Source of the DNA: Pseudomonas shirazensis
GTDB taxonomy: Bacteria > Pseudomonadota > Gammaproteobacteria > Pseudomonadales > Pseudomonadaceae
DNA: 64,000 nucleotides
Direction: 5' to 3'
Assembly: GCF_014268785.2 (NCBI RefSeq)
Contig: NZ_JABWRD020000001.1
Location: forward strand, 1,811,001-1,875,000
The first letter of the stretch is position 1; every line of letters begins with the position of its first letter. The translations under genes were made by a program, and so were the position numbers. Below, in pieces: positions 24,740 to 34,503 of this stretch. The notes under the pieces were generated by a model. The model had not been told where the DNA came from. It worked only from the letters and a program-made list of their open reading frames with translations, and made no database searches.

Positions 24740-25606
24740 ATGGATATCGAACAGGCACGCACCTTCCTGGAGATTGTCCGCTGCGGCAGCCTGGTCGCCG
24801 CCGCCGAGGGCCTGTGCGTGTCGCAGACGGCAATCACCGCGCGGGTGCAGCGTCTTGAGCAGCAGCTAGGCTGCCAGCTGTTTGTCCGCAGCCGCAGCGG
24901 CGCCAGCCTGACCGCAGACGGCGAAGCCTTCGTCACCTACGCCCACCAACTAGTGGAAACCTGGGAGGCCGCCCGCCGTGACCTGCCGCTGCCGCAGGGT
25001 TGTCAGCAGCTGCTGCACCTGGGCGGCGAAACCAGCCTGGGCAACCCGCTGCTGCTCGACTGGGTCAGTGCGCTGTACCGCGAGATGCCCAGCCATGCCA
25101 TCCGCAGCGAGGTCAGCGACGGCGAATCGTTGCTGCGCAAGGTCGAGCGCGGCTTGCTCGATGCTGCGCTGGTCTATCAGCCCATCTACGGGCCTGGCCT
25201 GCAGGTGGAGCAGTTGATGGAAGAAAAACTGGTGCGCATCCGCCACGTAGAACGGCCAGAGCCGTATGTGTATATCGACTGGGGCGAGACGTTTCGCCGC
25301 CAGCACGATGCCGCCCTGCCCGACTGCGCCCGCCCAGCGCTGAGCTTCAACCTCGGCCCGCTGGCCTTGCAGTTCATTCTCGAGCACGGTGGCAGCGGTT
25401 ATTTCCGTACACGGGTGGTGCAGGCTTATCTGGACAGCGGCGTGTTCGAGCGGGTGCCGCAAGCGCCGGAATTTACCTACCCGACTTTTCTGGTGTACAC
25501 CCGCAAGCACGACAGCGCCGCCTTGCAGCAGGCCTTCGGCGTGCTGCGCCGGCAAGTCGCAGCGGGCGTCAGTGACTGGTCACAACGCTGGGACCCGCTC
25601 ATCTGA
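24740..25606 (+). CDS. LysR-family transcriptional regulator
   Basis: 288 residues. N-terminal winged HTH (ARTFLEIVRCGSLVAAAEGL, then VSQTAITARVQRLEQQLG) and a C-terminal effector domain. It is divergent from prpE, the usual geometry for a LysR target, so it may control propionate activation; the effector is unknown. The 200-base gap contains the near-palindrome ATGGGACTAAAGTCCAT at about 24612-24628. Its 3' end overlaps the convergent HPP gene by 27 bases. Confidence 0.9.
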   Translation: MDIEQARTFLEIVRCGSLVAAAEGLCVSQTAITARVQRLEQQLGCQLFVRSRSGASLTADGEAFVTYAHQLVETWEAARRDLPLPQGCQQLLHLGGETSLGNPLLLDWVSALYREMPSHAIRSEVSDGESLLRKVERGLLDAALVYQPIYGPGLQVEQLMEEKLVRIRHVERPEPYVYIDWGETFRRQHDAALPDCARPALSFNLGPLALQFILEHGGSGYFRTRVVQAYLDSGVFERVPQAPEFTYPTFLVYTRKHDSAALQQAFGVLRRQVAAGVSDWSQRWDPLI

Positions 25607-26737
25607 AGCACGCGTGCTGTGGTTGAGCAACTGGCGCTTGAGACCGGCAATCAGGTCGGTCTGGGTGATCACCCCGACCAGCTTGCCGTCATCGAGTACC
25701 GGCAGGCAGTGCAAGCCTTGCTCGCACAGCAATGGCAGCAGGCGCTCCAGCGGGTGCTGGCTGCTGACACTGATCACCCGTCGGCTCATCACCTGCTCCA
25801 GCACCACCGGCCTGCGCCGCCACAGCCCACGCCAGCTGAACCGCGCCCGCGCCATGGCCGCCGTCAGCACATCACTGAGGCTGACGATGCCGACCAGGCG
25901 TCCCTCCGCCAGTACTGGCAGCGTCTTCAGGTGGTGGCTGGCGAGCATCTGCCAGGCTTGCTCCAGCGTGGTCTGCGGGCTGGCAAACTGCACATCGCGG
26001 GACATCACCGAAGCCGCGGTGATACCGCCTAGACTGCGCTGCAAAGCATGCTGTTCAGTGGCCAGAAGAATACGCTCAAGCTCGTCACGGCTGACGTCAA
26101 CGTACTCGCCGATGTCTTCCAGGGCCTGATCAAGATCGTCACTGCTAAAACCCACCCGGGCGCTGGGCACCGGGTCGTGGGTGTGGTGCAGATCCTTGCG
26201 CGGCAAGCCAGGCTTGGGATAGCGCACGCCGGTCAGGCGGTTGTAGACCACCGCCACTGCGACCAGCACCAGCGCATTGAGCATGATTGGCTCGAGCAGA
26301 TGATCGCCCATGGCGACCAGCCCGGAATCGGCCAGTACGGCGCTGACCGCTACTCCGCCGCCCGGCGGGTGCAGGCAGCGCAGCAGACACATGACCAACA
26401 ACGACAAGCCCAGTGCAACGCCAGCCACCCACAGCTCGCTGCCCAGGTGCTGGCGCATGATCAAGCCGATTACGCCCGCCAGCGCGTAGCTGCCCAGCAC
26501 CGACCACGGCTGCGCCAGCGGCCCGGCGTGCACGGCGAAAACCAGCACGGCTGTTGCCGCCAGAGGGCCAAGCAAATGCAGCGCAATGGAGGGACCATAG
26601 GCCAGGCTGCACAGCCAACCTGCGAGGCACAGGCCGAGCAAGGCACCGACGCCTGCGCGCAGCCATTCTTTGGGAGGAATATTGAGGGGCGCCGGCATCA
26701 GGCGCTGCAAAAGGGGTTCGGGACGCAAGGCAGACAT
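25580..26737 (-). CDS. HPP-family membrane protein with C-terminal CBS pair
   Basis: About 385 residues. The N-terminal HPP domain has EWLRAGVGALLGLCLAGWL, a run of four to five hydrophobic helices and the LHPPGGGVAVSAV motif that names the family. The C-terminal half holds two CBS repeats (VMSRDVQFASPQTTLEQA and VMSRRVISVSSQHPLERL) that usually bind adenine nucleotides. HPP proteins are inner-membrane proteins, some linked to nitrite transport. Start uncertain: ATG 26737, ATG 26776 or GTG 26803, none with a strong ribosome site. Confidence 0.85.
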   Translation of the reverse strand: MSALRPEPLLQRLMPAPLNIPPKEWLRAGVGALLGLCLAGWLCSLAYGPSIALHLLGPLAATAVLVFAVHAGPLAQPWSVLGSYALAGVIGLIMRQHLGSELWVAGVALGLSLLVMCLLRCLHPPGGGVAVSAVLADSGLVAMGDHLLEPIMLNALVLVAVAVVYNRLTGVRYPKPGLPRKDLHHTHDPVPSARVGFSSDDLDQALEDIGEYVDVSRDELERILLATEQHALQRSLGGITAASVMSRDVQFASPQTTLEQAWQMLASHHLKTLPVLAEGRLVGIVSLSDVLTAAMARARFSWRGLWRRRPVVLEQVMSRRVISVSSQHPLERLLPLLCEQGLHCLPVLDDGKLVGVITQTDLIAGLKRQLLNHSTRASDERVPAL

Positions 26738-26870
26738 CGGCAGAACGTGCTCTTCAACTTGGCTGGAATGAGCCATTTCAGAGCAAGAGTGTGCCGCGCG
26801 CACTATTGTGGGGCAAATTCAAAATAATGCGGTTTGGGCTCAATAATTTTGCAGCATCGGCGTAGGCCGT

Positions 26871-28190
26871 TCAGCGGCCTTTGCCGGGCAGCTCGATGCT
26901 CACTCGCAGGCCGCCTTGAGGGCTTTCCTGCAGGGCGATAGTGCCGCCCCAGGCGTCAATGATATCGCGCACGATACCCAGGCCCAGGCCGTGGCCGTTG
27001 ACCTGTTCGTCCAGCCGCGAACCTCGCTCGAGCACGTGCACGCGTTTTTCCTCAGGAATGCCCGGGCCGTCATCATCCACCCATAACTGATAACCGGTGG
27101 CGCTCGTGGCGATACCCAGGCGAACTTCACTGTCAGCCCATTTGCAGGCATTGTCGAGCAGGTTGCCGAGCAGCTCGAGCAGGTCTTCACGGTCCCACGG
27201 CAGCAGCAGCCCGGCGGGCGTGTCGCGCTCCAGCAGCAGACCTTCACCATGAATCATGCCCAAGGTTGCCAGCAGGCTTGGCAGCTCCGCATCGCAATCA
27301 AACTGCGCGCCGGGCAAAGCATCGCCCGCCAACCGCGCACGGTTGAGTTCACGTTCCAGGCGCTGCTGGATCTGTTCGAGCTGCTCGCGCATTTGCATGC
27401 GTACGTCAGGCAAATCGCGCAAGCGCTCGCTGGAGGCCAGGCTGAGCAGAACCGCCATCGGCGTTTTCAACGCATGGCCGAGATTGCCCAGCGCGTTGCG
27501 CGAGCGGCGCAGGCTATCTTCAGTGTGGGCCAGCAAATGGTTGACTTGATCGACCAGCGGCTGCAGCTCGCTGGGTACTTCGGCATCCAGCTGTGAGCGC
27601 TGGCCTTGCTGCAGCTGCGCGATCTGCTGGCGGGCTCGCTCCAATGGCCGGAGCGAGCGGGTAACAGTGATGCGCTGCAATACCAGCACCAGCACCAGGG
27701 CGACCAGGCCCATGCCCAGGCCGATCTGCTGCATGCGCTGAAAGCCCTGGCGTATTGGTGAATAATCCTGCGCGACGCTGATCGAGATGTCCTGACCCAG
27801 GCGTCGATAGTCAGCACGCAGGGCCAGCAATTGTTGGCCCTCAGGACCTAATACATGGGTATCTTCGAGCCCCGGCTTGGCCGGCTTGGGCATGTCCAGG
27901 TCCCACAACGAGCGAGAACGCCAGCTGCCCTGCTCGAAATCGATGCGAAAGTAATACCCGGAAAACGGCCTTTGGTACGCCGCCGAGATGCGCCGCTCAT
28001 CCAGCTGCAAACCGTCCGGGCCGCGCCCCAGCGCCACCAGCAGGTTCTCGCTTTCCTTGCGCAAACCGACTTCGAGGTAACGCTGCAGGCCAGCCTCGAA
28101 CAGCCACAGGGTCAACTGCGCAAAGCCCAGCCCGATCACTACCAATACGGCGATAAGGCCAACACTCAAGCGTGCCTGGATCGACTTCAC
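26871..28190 (-). CDS. Sensor histidine kinase (PhoQ/QseC-like class)
   Basis: 439-residue inner-membrane kinase: TM1 at residues 9-30, a ~130-residue periplasmic sensor, TM2 at about 165-185 ([15 protein letters not shown]), HAMP, HisKA with [13 protein letters not shown] near residue 240, and ATPase with [23 protein letters not shown] and GLGLGIV. Its start overlaps the response regulator stop (ATGA). With two PepSY proteins encoded upstream it probably senses a periplasmic cation or envelope signal. I found no RExxE iron motif in the sensor domain, so a BqsS assignment is not supported. Confidence 0.92.
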   Translation of the reverse strand: MKSIQARLSVGLIAVLVVIGLGFAQLTLWLFEAGLQRYLEVGLRKESENLLVALGRGPDGLQLDERRISAAYQRPFSGYYFRIDFEQGSWRSRSLWDLDMPKPAKPGLEDTHVLGPEGQQLLALRADYRRLGQDISISVAQDYSPIRQGFQRMQQIGLGMGLVALVLVLVLQRITVTRSLRPLERARQQIAQLQQGQRSQLDAEVPSELQPLVDQVNHLLAHTEDSLRRSRNALGNLGHALKTPMAVLLSLASSERLRDLPDVRMQMREQLEQIQQRLERELNRARLAGDALPGAQFDCDAELPSLLATLGMIHGEGLLLERDTPAGLLLPWDREDLLELLGNLLDNACKWADSEVRLGIATSATGYQLWVDDDGPGIPEEKRVHVLERGSRLDEQVNGHGLGLGIVRDIIDAWGGTIALQESPQGGLRVSIELPGKGR

Positions 28191-28855
28191 GGCGTGCTGC
28201 CGGCGTAGACGTAACCTTGCCCGCGACGGGTTTCGATGACGCTGCGGCCGAGTTTACGCCGCAGGTGATTGACGTGCACCTCAAGCACGTTGGAGTCGCG
28301 CTCGGTTTCGCCGTCATACAGGTGCTCGGCCAGATGCCCCTTGGACAGCACCTGGCCGGGATGCAGCATGAAATAGCGCAGCAGGCGAAACTCCGCCGCG
28401 GTCAGTTGCACATCGACACCCTCGCGGCTGACACACTGGCGGCTTTCGTCCAAATGCAGGCCGGCTGCTTCAAGCTTGGGCTGATTGGCCAGGCCGCGCG
28501 CGCGGCGCAGCAGTGCCTGAATGCGCAGTTGCAGCTCTTCAGGGTGGAACGGCTTGCTCAGGTAGTCGTCGGCGCCGGCCTTCAAGCCTTCGATGCGCTC
28601 GGCCCACGAGCCGCGCGCCGTCAGGATCAGCACTGGCGTGGCCAACCCGCCTGCACGCCACTGGGCGAGGACTTCCAATCCCGGCAAGCCGGGCAAGCCA
28701 AGGTCGAGAATGATCAGATCGTAGGGCTCGCTCTGGCCTTGATAGACCGCATCACGGCCGTCGGCCAGCCAGTCGACGGCATAGCCCTGACGCTGCAGGC
28801 CGGCAGTCAGCTCATCGGCCAGCGGCACGTTATCCTCGACCAGCAACAGGCGCAT
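28187..28855 (-). CDS. OmpR/PhoB-family response regulator
   Basis: 222 residues. Receiver with [13 protein letters not shown], phospho-acceptor Asp near residue 51 in [13 protein letters not shown], Lys in [11 protein letters not shown], and a winged-helix output domain ([33 protein letters not shown]). The partner kinase overlaps its 3' end and the upstream PepSY gene ends immediately before its ATG, so the four genes form one coupled operon. Confidence 0.95.
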   Translation of the reverse strand: MRLLLVEDNVPLADELTAGLQRQGYAVDWLADGRDAVYQGQSEPYDLIILDLGLPGLPGLEVLAQWRAGGLATPVLILTARGSWAERIEGLKAGADDYLSKPFHPEELQLRIQALLRRARGLANQPKLEAAGLHLDESRQCVSREGVDVQLTAAEFRLLRYFMLHPGQVLSKGHLAEHLYDGETERDSNVLEVHVNHLRRKLGRSVIETRRGQGYVYAGSTP

Positions 28856-29170
28856 TCAGTCGTCCTCCTCGTCTTTGAGCAGCACACCGCTGCGGGCATC
28901 CAGCTTGATTTCGCGCACCACCCCTTCAAGGGTCAGCAGCTCGACCTCGTATTCATAGCGGCCATGTTTTTCTTCAAGCTCTGCCTCAAGCAAACGTGCC
29001 CCGGGATAACGCCCCAGGGCAGAGTCGAGCAGATGCTCAAGCGGCAGGATGATGCCCTTTTGCCGCAGCGCGAGGGCTTCATCCTGGTCAAGATCACGCG
29101 CCAGCGCCAGTGAACACACGGCCATCAGGGCCAGCGCCAGGTAGCGCGGCTTGCGCGATAGCGGGCTCAT
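28856..29170 (-). CDS. PepSY-domain periplasmic protein
   Basis: 104 residues with a signal sequence (YLALALMAVCSLALA) and one PepSY fold ending in REIKLDARSGVLLKDEEDD. The acidic tail could bind cations. Its start overlaps the stop of the upstream PepSY gene by one base (TAATG). PepSY proteins beside two-component systems often tune the sensor; that role is inferred. Confidence 0.87.
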   Translation of the reverse strand: MSPLSRKPRYLALALMAVCSLALARDLDQDEALALRQKGIILPLEHLLDSALGRYPGARLLEAELEEKHGRYEYEVELLTLEGVVREIKLDARSGVLLKDEEDD

Positions 29171-29475
29171 TATTTGTCTTGGGCGTTTTTCAGTATTTCG
29201 CCGGTCTTGGCATCCAGATCAACGTCCCACTCAACGTTCTGCGCATCGCGCAGTTCGACCTTGAGGATGTAGCGGCCGTATTCGTTTTCAAGCTCGGAAT
29301 CGGTGATGGTTGAACCAGGATGCTTGGCCTTTGCAGTCTCGGCCAGTTTCTGCAATGGCTGCACGGTGCCGGCTTTTTCCAGGGCGCTGATTTCATGCGC
29401 CGGCACGTCGGCCAGGGCAGCGGTGGCAGCTACAGACAGGGCAGCAGCAGTGAACAAGGCAGTCAAAGTCTTCAT
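29170..29475 (-). CDS. PepSY-domain periplasmic protein (operon leader)
   Basis: 101 residues: signal peptide (LFTAAALSVAATAALA), then PepSY with GSTITDSELENEYGRYILKV and VDLDAKTGEILKN. Paralogous to the next gene. First gene of the PepSY-PepSY-regulator-kinase operon. Just upstream lie GGTTAAGATTAACC (29513-29526) and CTTAAG (29534-29539), candidate binding sites for the operon's own OmpR-type regulator. Confidence 0.88.
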   Translation of the reverse strand: MKTLTALFTAAALSVAATAALADVPAHEISALEKAGTVQPLQKLAETAKAKHPGSTITDSELENEYGRYILKVELRDAQNVEWDVDLDAKTGEILKNAQDK

Positions 29476-29512
29476 GAGTATCTCTCCATCGGAATGTACA
29501 AGTTGTCTACGG

Positions 29513-29539
29513 GGTTAAGATTAACCACGGCTCCTTAAG
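29513..29539. promoter_or_regulatory. Candidate regulator site upstream of the PepSY operon
   Basis: A near-perfect palindrome GGTTAAGATTAACC followed eight bases later by CTTAAG, giving several TTAA(G) half-sites about 40-65 bases before the first PepSY start. TTAAG-type repeats are used by some OmpR-family regulators in Pseudomonas. Assignment rests on position and symmetry only. Confidence 0.35.
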
Positions 29540-29700
29540 CCAACCTGAAATTGCTCGCGGGCATGATAGCGCATGCCTTGAGCACTGTTGCAGTAGGTGC
29601 GCAAGCGCCACCGGGCAGCTGACCACACAGGCACAACCACTCACTGCGGCCATGCTGGTAGAATCGCCGCCATTCTCGCTTGCAACAGAGTTACTACCCC

Positions 29701-30057
29701 GTGGAAATTTTCAAAGAGTTCACCTTCGAATCGGCCCATCGCCTGCCCAATGTCGCGCCTGGTCATAAATGCGGCCGCTTGCACGGCCACTCGTTCAAGG
29801 TTGCCCTGCACCTGACCGGCCCGCTTGACCCGCATACCGGCTGGATCCGCGACTTCTCCGAAATCAAGGCGATTTTCAAGCCGATCTACGAGCAGCTCGA
29901 CCACAACTACCTGAACGACATTCCTGGCCTGGAAAACCCCACCAGCGAAGTAATCGCGGTGTGGATCTGGCAGCAGGTGAAACCGCTGCTGCCAGAACTG
30001 TCCAAGGTGCGTATTCACGAAACCTGCACCAGCGGCTGCGAGTACAGCGGCGCGTAG
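29701..30057 (+). CDS. queD: 6-carboxy-5,6,7,8-tetrahydropterin synthase
   Basis: 118-residue QueD for queuosine/7-deazaguanine synthesis: converts dihydroneopterin triphosphate to 6-carboxytetrahydropterin. Zinc histidines lie in SAHRLP and RLHGHSF, with the catalytic Cys in [10 protein letters not shown]; the C-terminal [12 protein letters not shown] is typical. Family members start [15 protein letters not shown], which supports the GTG at 29701 over the TTG at 29680. Confidence 0.93.
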   Translation: MEIFKEFTFESAHRLPNVAPGHKCGRLHGHSFKVALHLTGPLDPHTGWIRDFSEIKAIFKPIYEQLDHNYLNDIPGLENPTSEVIAVWIWQQVKPLLPELSKVRIHETCTSGCEYSGA

Positions 30058-30063
30058 GCGGTT

Positions 30064-30831
30064 TCAGTCTATCGATGGGTTCGGGTGCGGCGGCACGCAT
30101 GGGTTGTCGATACACATCAGCAACACACCCGGCCTGCCGCGGCCTGTATTCAGATACCCTTGCCCATTCTCTACCAGTCGGCGCACCTTGACAGCTTCAA
30201 GGCCGCCATAGAGAGACAGGTTCAGGTGCAGGCCGCCCTCCACCAAGTGTTCCGGATTCAGGCCTGCGATGTGCCAGAGCGGCGTCTTCAAGCCCTTTCT
30301 GAGTTTGTAGAGCGGCAAGTCGAGATCAATCTGTGTGTCTATCGGCAGTCTTACCGCCAACGCTACACCGACCGGATCGTGCAGGGTTATTACCCCTTCT
30401 TTATCGATCAGGCTGCCAGCTTTGGCGGCTGCAGGGTAAAAACCCAGATAGCCGCTTCTGCTCACGTCCAACCAGTAGTTGAGCCTGGGATACTGGTCGC
30501 TGTTGCGGCCAGTATAGGCCGGGCGGATCTCGTAGACGTAGCCCAGCGCATGGCGATAGGTGCCGAACCAGAAGGTATCGACACTGAGCGATTGTCGTGA
30601 ATCTTCGCCGTGCCATTCGTCCGGCGGAAATGAATCTGGCCGTGTTTCGTCATAATTGCGGCTCGCTATCAACCAGCCACTGTCGCTATTCCAGCCATCG
30701 AATTCGGTCCAGAGCGGCCGAGACAGGTCGTCGCCGTCCTCCCATACCGCAGGGGTCGAAACATAATCTGCAAGTTGCCAGCGGCAGCGGGCGGTAAAAC
30801 TCAGTTCAGGCATGAATACAAGGCTGCTCAT
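30064..30831 (-). CDS. Hypothetical protein
   Basis: 255 residues from the ATG at 30831, chosen for GGAG seven bases upstream; the open frame continues to 31056 but overlaps the next gene. No signal peptide or membrane helix. Aromatic-rich N-terminal half (EFDGWNSDSGW, FWFGTYRHALGYVYEIRPAY), then beta-like sequence, ending in a proline-rich tail (NPCVPPHPNPSID). I do not recognise a family. Base composition is slightly less GC-rich than its neighbours, and it ends seven bases past the convergent queD stop. Confidence 0.65.
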   Translation of the reverse strand: MSSLVFMPELSFTARCRWQLADYVSTPAVWEDGDDLSRPLWTEFDGWNSDSGWLIASRNYDETRPDSFPPDEWHGEDSRQSLSVDTFWFGTYRHALGYVYEIRPAYTGRNSDQYPRLNYWLDVSRSGYLGFYPAAAKAGSLIDKEGVITLHDPVGVALAVRLPIDTQIDLDLPLYKLRKGLKTPLWHIAGLNPEHLVEGGLHLNLSLYGGLEAVKVRRLVENGQGYLNTGRGRPGVLLMCIDNPCVPPHPNPSID

Positions 30832-30898
30832 CACGTCACTCCAGCTTGAAGGAGCGATGAACGCTAAGGACTGCTGGCGCCGCGCGGCAGCTGGAAGG

Positions 30899-31366
30899 CT
30901 ACCCCAGCACGTCCTTGAGAAACGACGGTGCGATGTAGCGCTGGTAATGTGCTTCGGACAACAGGAAGAACTCCCGGTCGATGGCGTCGCGCAACTGTGG
31001 CAGATCCCAGCCACGAAACTCAGGCAACAGCGCCATGCCATAGGCCTCAAGGTCACGGATCATCCGCGCGCCCCTGGCAATCAATTGATAGGCCCAGCAG
31101 TACTCTGACTGCTGCACCACAAAACGGATCGAGCGCTGCTCCAGTTGTTGGCGCAGGCAGTCCTTGTCGAACACTTCCAGCTTGGCCATCATCACCTGCA
31201 CCAGCAACTGCTCCAAGCGTAGCCATACCGCGAGCTTGGCCTCTTCACTGTAGCCGTTCCAGTGGATCACTTCATGATGAAAGCGCTTGCAGCCGCGGCA
31301 TACAAGATCGCCGTAGACGGTCGAGCAGAGCCCGACGCACGGGGTTTTGATGGACTGATTGGACAT
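30899..31366 (-). CDS. DUF1289-domain protein
   Basis: 155 residues from ATG 31366 (MSNQSIKTPCVGLCSTVYGD). The N-terminal four-cysteine cluster (C-x3-C-x8-C-x2-C, ending CRGCKRF) is the DUF1289 signature and probably binds a metal ion. The remainder is helical and specific to a Pseudomonas subgroup. Function unknown. It is transcribed away from acnB. Confidence 0.85.
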   Translation of the reverse strand: MSNQSIKTPCVGLCSTVYGDLVCRGCKRFHHEVIHWNGYSEEAKLAVWLRLEQLLVQVMMAKLEVFDKDCLRQQLEQRSIRFVVQQSEYCWAYQLIARGARMIRDLEAYGMALLPEFRGWDLPQLRDAIDREFFLLSEAHYQRYIAPSFLKDVLG

Positions 31367-31453
31367 GAACAGACAACAGCTTGGCGGTGGCACACGCTCC
31401 CATGTTAGCCCTTTGTCTAACCAGGGTCACTTGTTAAAGTCGCATCCCGCGCC

Positions 31454-31482
31454 TTACTTTTGTTCAGTTTTTGCCGTAGAAT
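31454..31482 (+). promoter_or_regulatory. Candidate acnB promoter
   Basis: TTACTT (31454-31459) and TAGAAT (31477-31482) with a 17-base spacer, predicting a start near 31489 and a 5' untranslated region of about 285 bases. Confidence 0.5.
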
Positions 31483-31515
31483 CAACCGGCCTTTTCAAGG
31501 CAACAATGTCCGTTG

Positions 31516-31723
31516 GAAGCTGTTTTCAAAGCGTCACGAAGCACAGTTAATCCGGTAGAACGGTGTTGGCCGGCCCATGCAGCCCTCGCATGCTCCGCGC
31601 CAACCCCTCATCAGCGCTCCGTTCTACAGGCGTAAAACTTTGAAAACAGCTTCTGCAAGGATTTTCCGCACGCCTGGCTAGGCGGCTCACAAAGCCGTAT
31701 TGCGCATGGCTGCGCCAAATCCT
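31516..31723 (+). other. Highly structured acnB leader with nested inverted repeats
   Basis: Outer perfect 16-bp arms (31516-31531 with 31638-31653) enclose further paired arms: GTAGAACGG with CCGTTCTAC (31555-31563/31619-31627), GTTGGC with GCCAAC (31565-31570/31599-31604) and CATGC with GCATG (31576-31580/31588-31592). A second stem follows, AGGATTT with AAATCCT (31658-31664/31717-31723). Together these form one long hairpin of about 138 bases in the acnB leader. There is no T-run, so it is not a simple terminator. It could be a cis-acting RNA element, a processed small RNA or a decayed palindromic mobile element. Confidence 0.6.
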
Positions 31724-31773
31724 GGATGAGCGTCCCGGACTCCCTTTAGGGACCACTGATGAGGGTAATAACT

Positions 31774-34383
31774 GTGCTTGAAGCCTACCGCAAACATATC
31801 GAAGAGCGTAAAGCCCTGGGCATCGTGCCCCAGCCGCTGAACGCCGAACAGACTGCAGGCCTGGTCGAACTGTTGAAAAACCCGCCAGCCGGCGAAGAAG
31901 CCTTCCTCGTTGACCTGATCACCAACCGCGTACCACCAGGCGTTGACGAAGCTGCATACGTCAAGGCCGGTTTCCTCTCGGCCATCGCCAAGGGCGAAGC
32001 CACTTCGCCACTGCTGGACCGCAAGCATGCCACCGAACTGCTCGGCACCATGCAGGGCGGCTACAACATCGAGACTCTGGTCGCGCTGCTGGACGACGCC
32101 GAACTGGCTGCCGTCGCGGCCGAACAGCTCAAGCACACCCTGCTGATGTTCGATGCCTTCCATGACGTCGCTGAAAAAGCCAAGGCGGGCAACGCCCACG
32201 CCAAGGCTGTGCTCGACTCCTGGGCGAATGGCGAATGGTTCACCAAGCGTCCTGCGATTGCCGAGAAGTACACCCTGACCGTGTTCAAGGTGCCTGGCGA
32301 AACCAACACCGACGACCTCTCCCCTGCCCCGGATGCCTGGTCGCGCCCTGATATCCCGCTGCACGCCCTGGCCATGCTGAAAATGGCCCGTGACGGCATC
32401 GAGCCTGAGCAACCAGGTTCGGTCGGTCCGCTCAAGCAGATCGAAGCCATGCGCGCCAAAGGCTTCCCGGTCGCCTACGTCGGTGACGTGGTCGGTACCG
32501 GTTCGTCGCGTAAATCGGCAACCAACTCGGTACTGTGGTTCTTCGGTGACGACATCCCCAACGTGCCGAACAAGCGCGCTGGCGGTTTCTGCTTCGGCAC
32601 CAAGATCGCTCCGATCTTCTACAACACCATGGAAGACGCCGGCGCCCTGCCAATCGAATTCGACTGCAGCAACCTGGCCATGGGCGATGTCATCGACGTG
32701 TACCCGTACAAGGGTGAAGTGCGCCGTCACGAAAGCGACGAGCTGGTCACCACCTTCGAACTGAAGACGCCAGTCCTGCTCGACGAAGTCCGTGCTGGCG
32801 GCCGTATCCCGCTGATCGTTGGCCGTGGCTTGACCGACAAGGCGCGCACCGAGCTGGGCATGGGTCCAACCGACCTGTTCAAGCTGCCGGACGCACCGGT
32901 CGATACTGGCAAGGGCTTCACCCTGGCGCAGAAAATGGTTGGCCGTGCCTGCGGCATGCCAGAAGGCCAGGGCGTCCGTCCAGGCGCCTACTGCGAACCG
33001 AAGATGACCACCGTGGGCTCGCAAGACACCACCGGCCCGATGACCCGCGACGAGCTCAAAGACCTCGCTTGCCTGGGCTTCTCGGCTGACCTGGTCATGC
33101 AGTCGTTCTGCCACACTGCGGCTTACCCGAAGCCAATCGACGTCACCACCCACCACACCCTGCCGGATTTCATCCGCACCCGTGGCGGCGTGTCGCTGCG
33201 TCCTGGCGACGGCATCATCCACAGCTGGCTGAACCGCATGCTGCTGCCTGACACCGTCGGCACCGGCGGCGACTCGCACACCCGCTTCCCGATCGGCATC
33301 TCGTTCCCAGCCGGTTCCGGCCTGGTCGCCTTCGCCGCTGCCACCGGCGTGATGCCGCTGGACATGCCAGAGTCGATCCTGGTTCGCTTCAAGGGCAAGC
33401 TGCAGCCTGGCATTACCCTGCGTGACCTGGTCCATGCGATCCCGTACTACGCCATTCAGCAAGGCCTGCTGACCGTCGAGAAGAAGGGCAAGATCAACGC
33501 CTTCTCGGGTCGCATCCTGGAAATCGAAGGCCTCGACGAGCTGACTGTCGAGCAAGCGTTCGAGTTGTCCGACGCTTCCGCCGAGCGCTCTGCTGCTGGC
33601 TGCACCATCAAGCTGCCGGAAAAAGCGGTTGCCGAATACTTGCAGTCGAACATCACCCTGCTGCGCTGGATGATCAGCGAAGGCTACGGCGATGCGCGGA
33701 CCATGGAGCGCCGTGCGCAAGCCATGGAAGCCTGGCTGGCCGACCCGCAGCTGCTGGCTGCCGACGCCGATGCCGAATACGCCGAGATCATCGAAATCGA
33801 CCTGGCCGACGTCAAAGAGCCTGTGCTCTGCGCGCCGAACGACCCAGACGACGCCCGCCTGCTGTCTTCGGTACAGGGCGAGAAGATCGACGAAGTGTTC
33901 ATCGGCTCGTGCATGACCAACATTGGTCACTTCCGCGCTGCTGGCAAGCTGCTGGAGAAGGTCAAGGGCGGTATTCCGACCCGTCTGTGGCTGGCTCCGC
34001 CAACCAAGATGGACGCTCACCAGCTGACCGAAGAAGGCTACTACGGCATCTACGGCAAAGCTGGCGCGCGCATGGAAATGCCAGGTTGCTCGCTGTGCAT
34101 GGGTAACCAGGCACGCGTGCAGACCGGTTCGACCGTGGTTTCCACGTCGACCCGTAACTTCCCTAACCGTCTGGGCGATGCCACCAACGTCTACCTGGCT
34201 TCGGCCGAGCTGGCAGCTGTGGCTTCGATCATCGGCAAGCTGCCGACCATCGAAGAGTACATGCAGTACGCCAAAGACATCGACAGCATGGCTGCCGACG
34301 TCTACCGCTACCTGAGCTTCGACCAGATCGCCGAGTTCCGTGATGCTGCGGAAAGCGCCAAGATCCCGGCTGTTCAGGTCTGA
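31774..34383 (+). CDS. acnB: Bifunctional aconitate hydratase 2 / 2-methylisocitrate dehydratase
   Basis: 869-residue AcnB, the main TCA-cycle aconitase, which also hydrates 2-methylaconitate in the methylcitrate cycle. AcnB HEAT-like N-terminus ([20 protein letters not shown]), then the swivel domain, then the catalytic core with Fe-S cysteines in [11 protein letters not shown] and [11 protein letters not shown]. The start is GTG 31774 with GAGGG eight bases upstream and family-typical sequence from VLEAYR; an in-frame ATG at 31759 would add five residues. It has a long structured leader and a strong terminator. Aconitases are typical PrrF targets. Confidence 0.96.
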   Translation: MLEAYRKHIEERKALGIVPQPLNAEQTAGLVELLKNPPAGEEAFLVDLITNRVPPGVDEAAYVKAGFLSAIAKGEATSPLLDRKHATELLGTMQGGYNIETLVALLDDAELAAVAAEQLKHTLLMFDAFHDVAEKAKAGNAHAKAVLDSWANGEWFTKRPAIAEKYTLTVFKVPGETNTDDLSPAPDAWSRPDIPLHALAMLKMARDGIEPEQPGSVGPLKQIEAMRAKGFPVAYVGDVVGTGSSRKSATNSVLWFFGDDIPNVPNKRAGGFCFGTKIAPIFYNTMEDAGALPIEFDCSNLAMGDVIDVYPYKGEVRRHESDELVTTFELKTPVLLDEVRAGGRIPLIVGRGLTDKARTELGMGPTDLFKLPDAPVDTGKGFTLAQKMVGRACGMPEGQGVRPGAYCEPKMTTVGSQDTTGPMTRDELKDLACLGFSADLVMQSFCHTAAYPKPIDVTTHHTLPDFIRTRGGVSLRPGDGIIHSWLNRMLLPDTVGTGGDSHTRFPIGISFPAGSGLVAFAAATGVMPLDMPESILVRFKGKLQPGITLRDLVHAIPYYAIQQGLLTVEKKGKINAFSGRILEIEGLDELTVEQAFELSDASAERSAAGCTIKLPEKAVAEYLQSNITLLRWMISEGYGDARTMERRAQAMEAWLADPQLLAADADAEYAEIIEIDLADVKEPVLCAPNDPDDARLLSSVQGEKIDEVFIGSCMTNIGHFRAAGKLLEKVKGGIPTRLWLAPPTKMDAHQLTEEGYYGIYGKAGARMEMPGCSLCMGNQARVQTGSTVVSTSTRNFPNRLGDATNVYLASAELAAVASIIGKLPTIEEYMQYAKDIDSMAADVYRYLSFDQIAEFRDAAESAKIPAVQV

Positions 34384-34414
34384 TACCTGCAACAAGCGCC
34401 TAGCGCGGTAAAAA

Positions 34415-34448
34415 AGAAGCCCCGGCAGTGATGCCGGGGCTTCTTTTT
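34415..34448 (+). terminator. Rho-independent terminator of acnB
   Basis: AGAAGCCCCGGC pairs with GCCGGGGCTTCT around AGTGAT, followed by T residues. It may also act in the opposite direction for the convergent prpF transcript because the left arm is preceded by an A-run. Confidence 0.92.
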
Positions 34449-34503
34449 ATGCGGTGCTTTTGTTGCCGTTCAGCTTGGACGAAGCCGCTGCACAGCGATG
34501 TGG

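Noticed and set aside
26871..28190. BqsS/CarS identification of the sensor kinase
   Set aside because: PepSY neighbours fit, but I could not find the RExxE motif in its periplasmic domain, so a specific name is not justified.
30831..31056. N-terminal extension of the hypothetical gene ending at 30064
   Set aside because: It overlaps the DUF1289 gene and reads as non-protein-like sequence; a good ribosome site supports the later start.
31687..34395. Long open frame (about 900 codons) antisense to acnB
   Set aside because: Composition follows the reverse complement of a GC-rich, codon-biased gene. It has no family motif and no ribosome site, and acnB is certain on the other strand.
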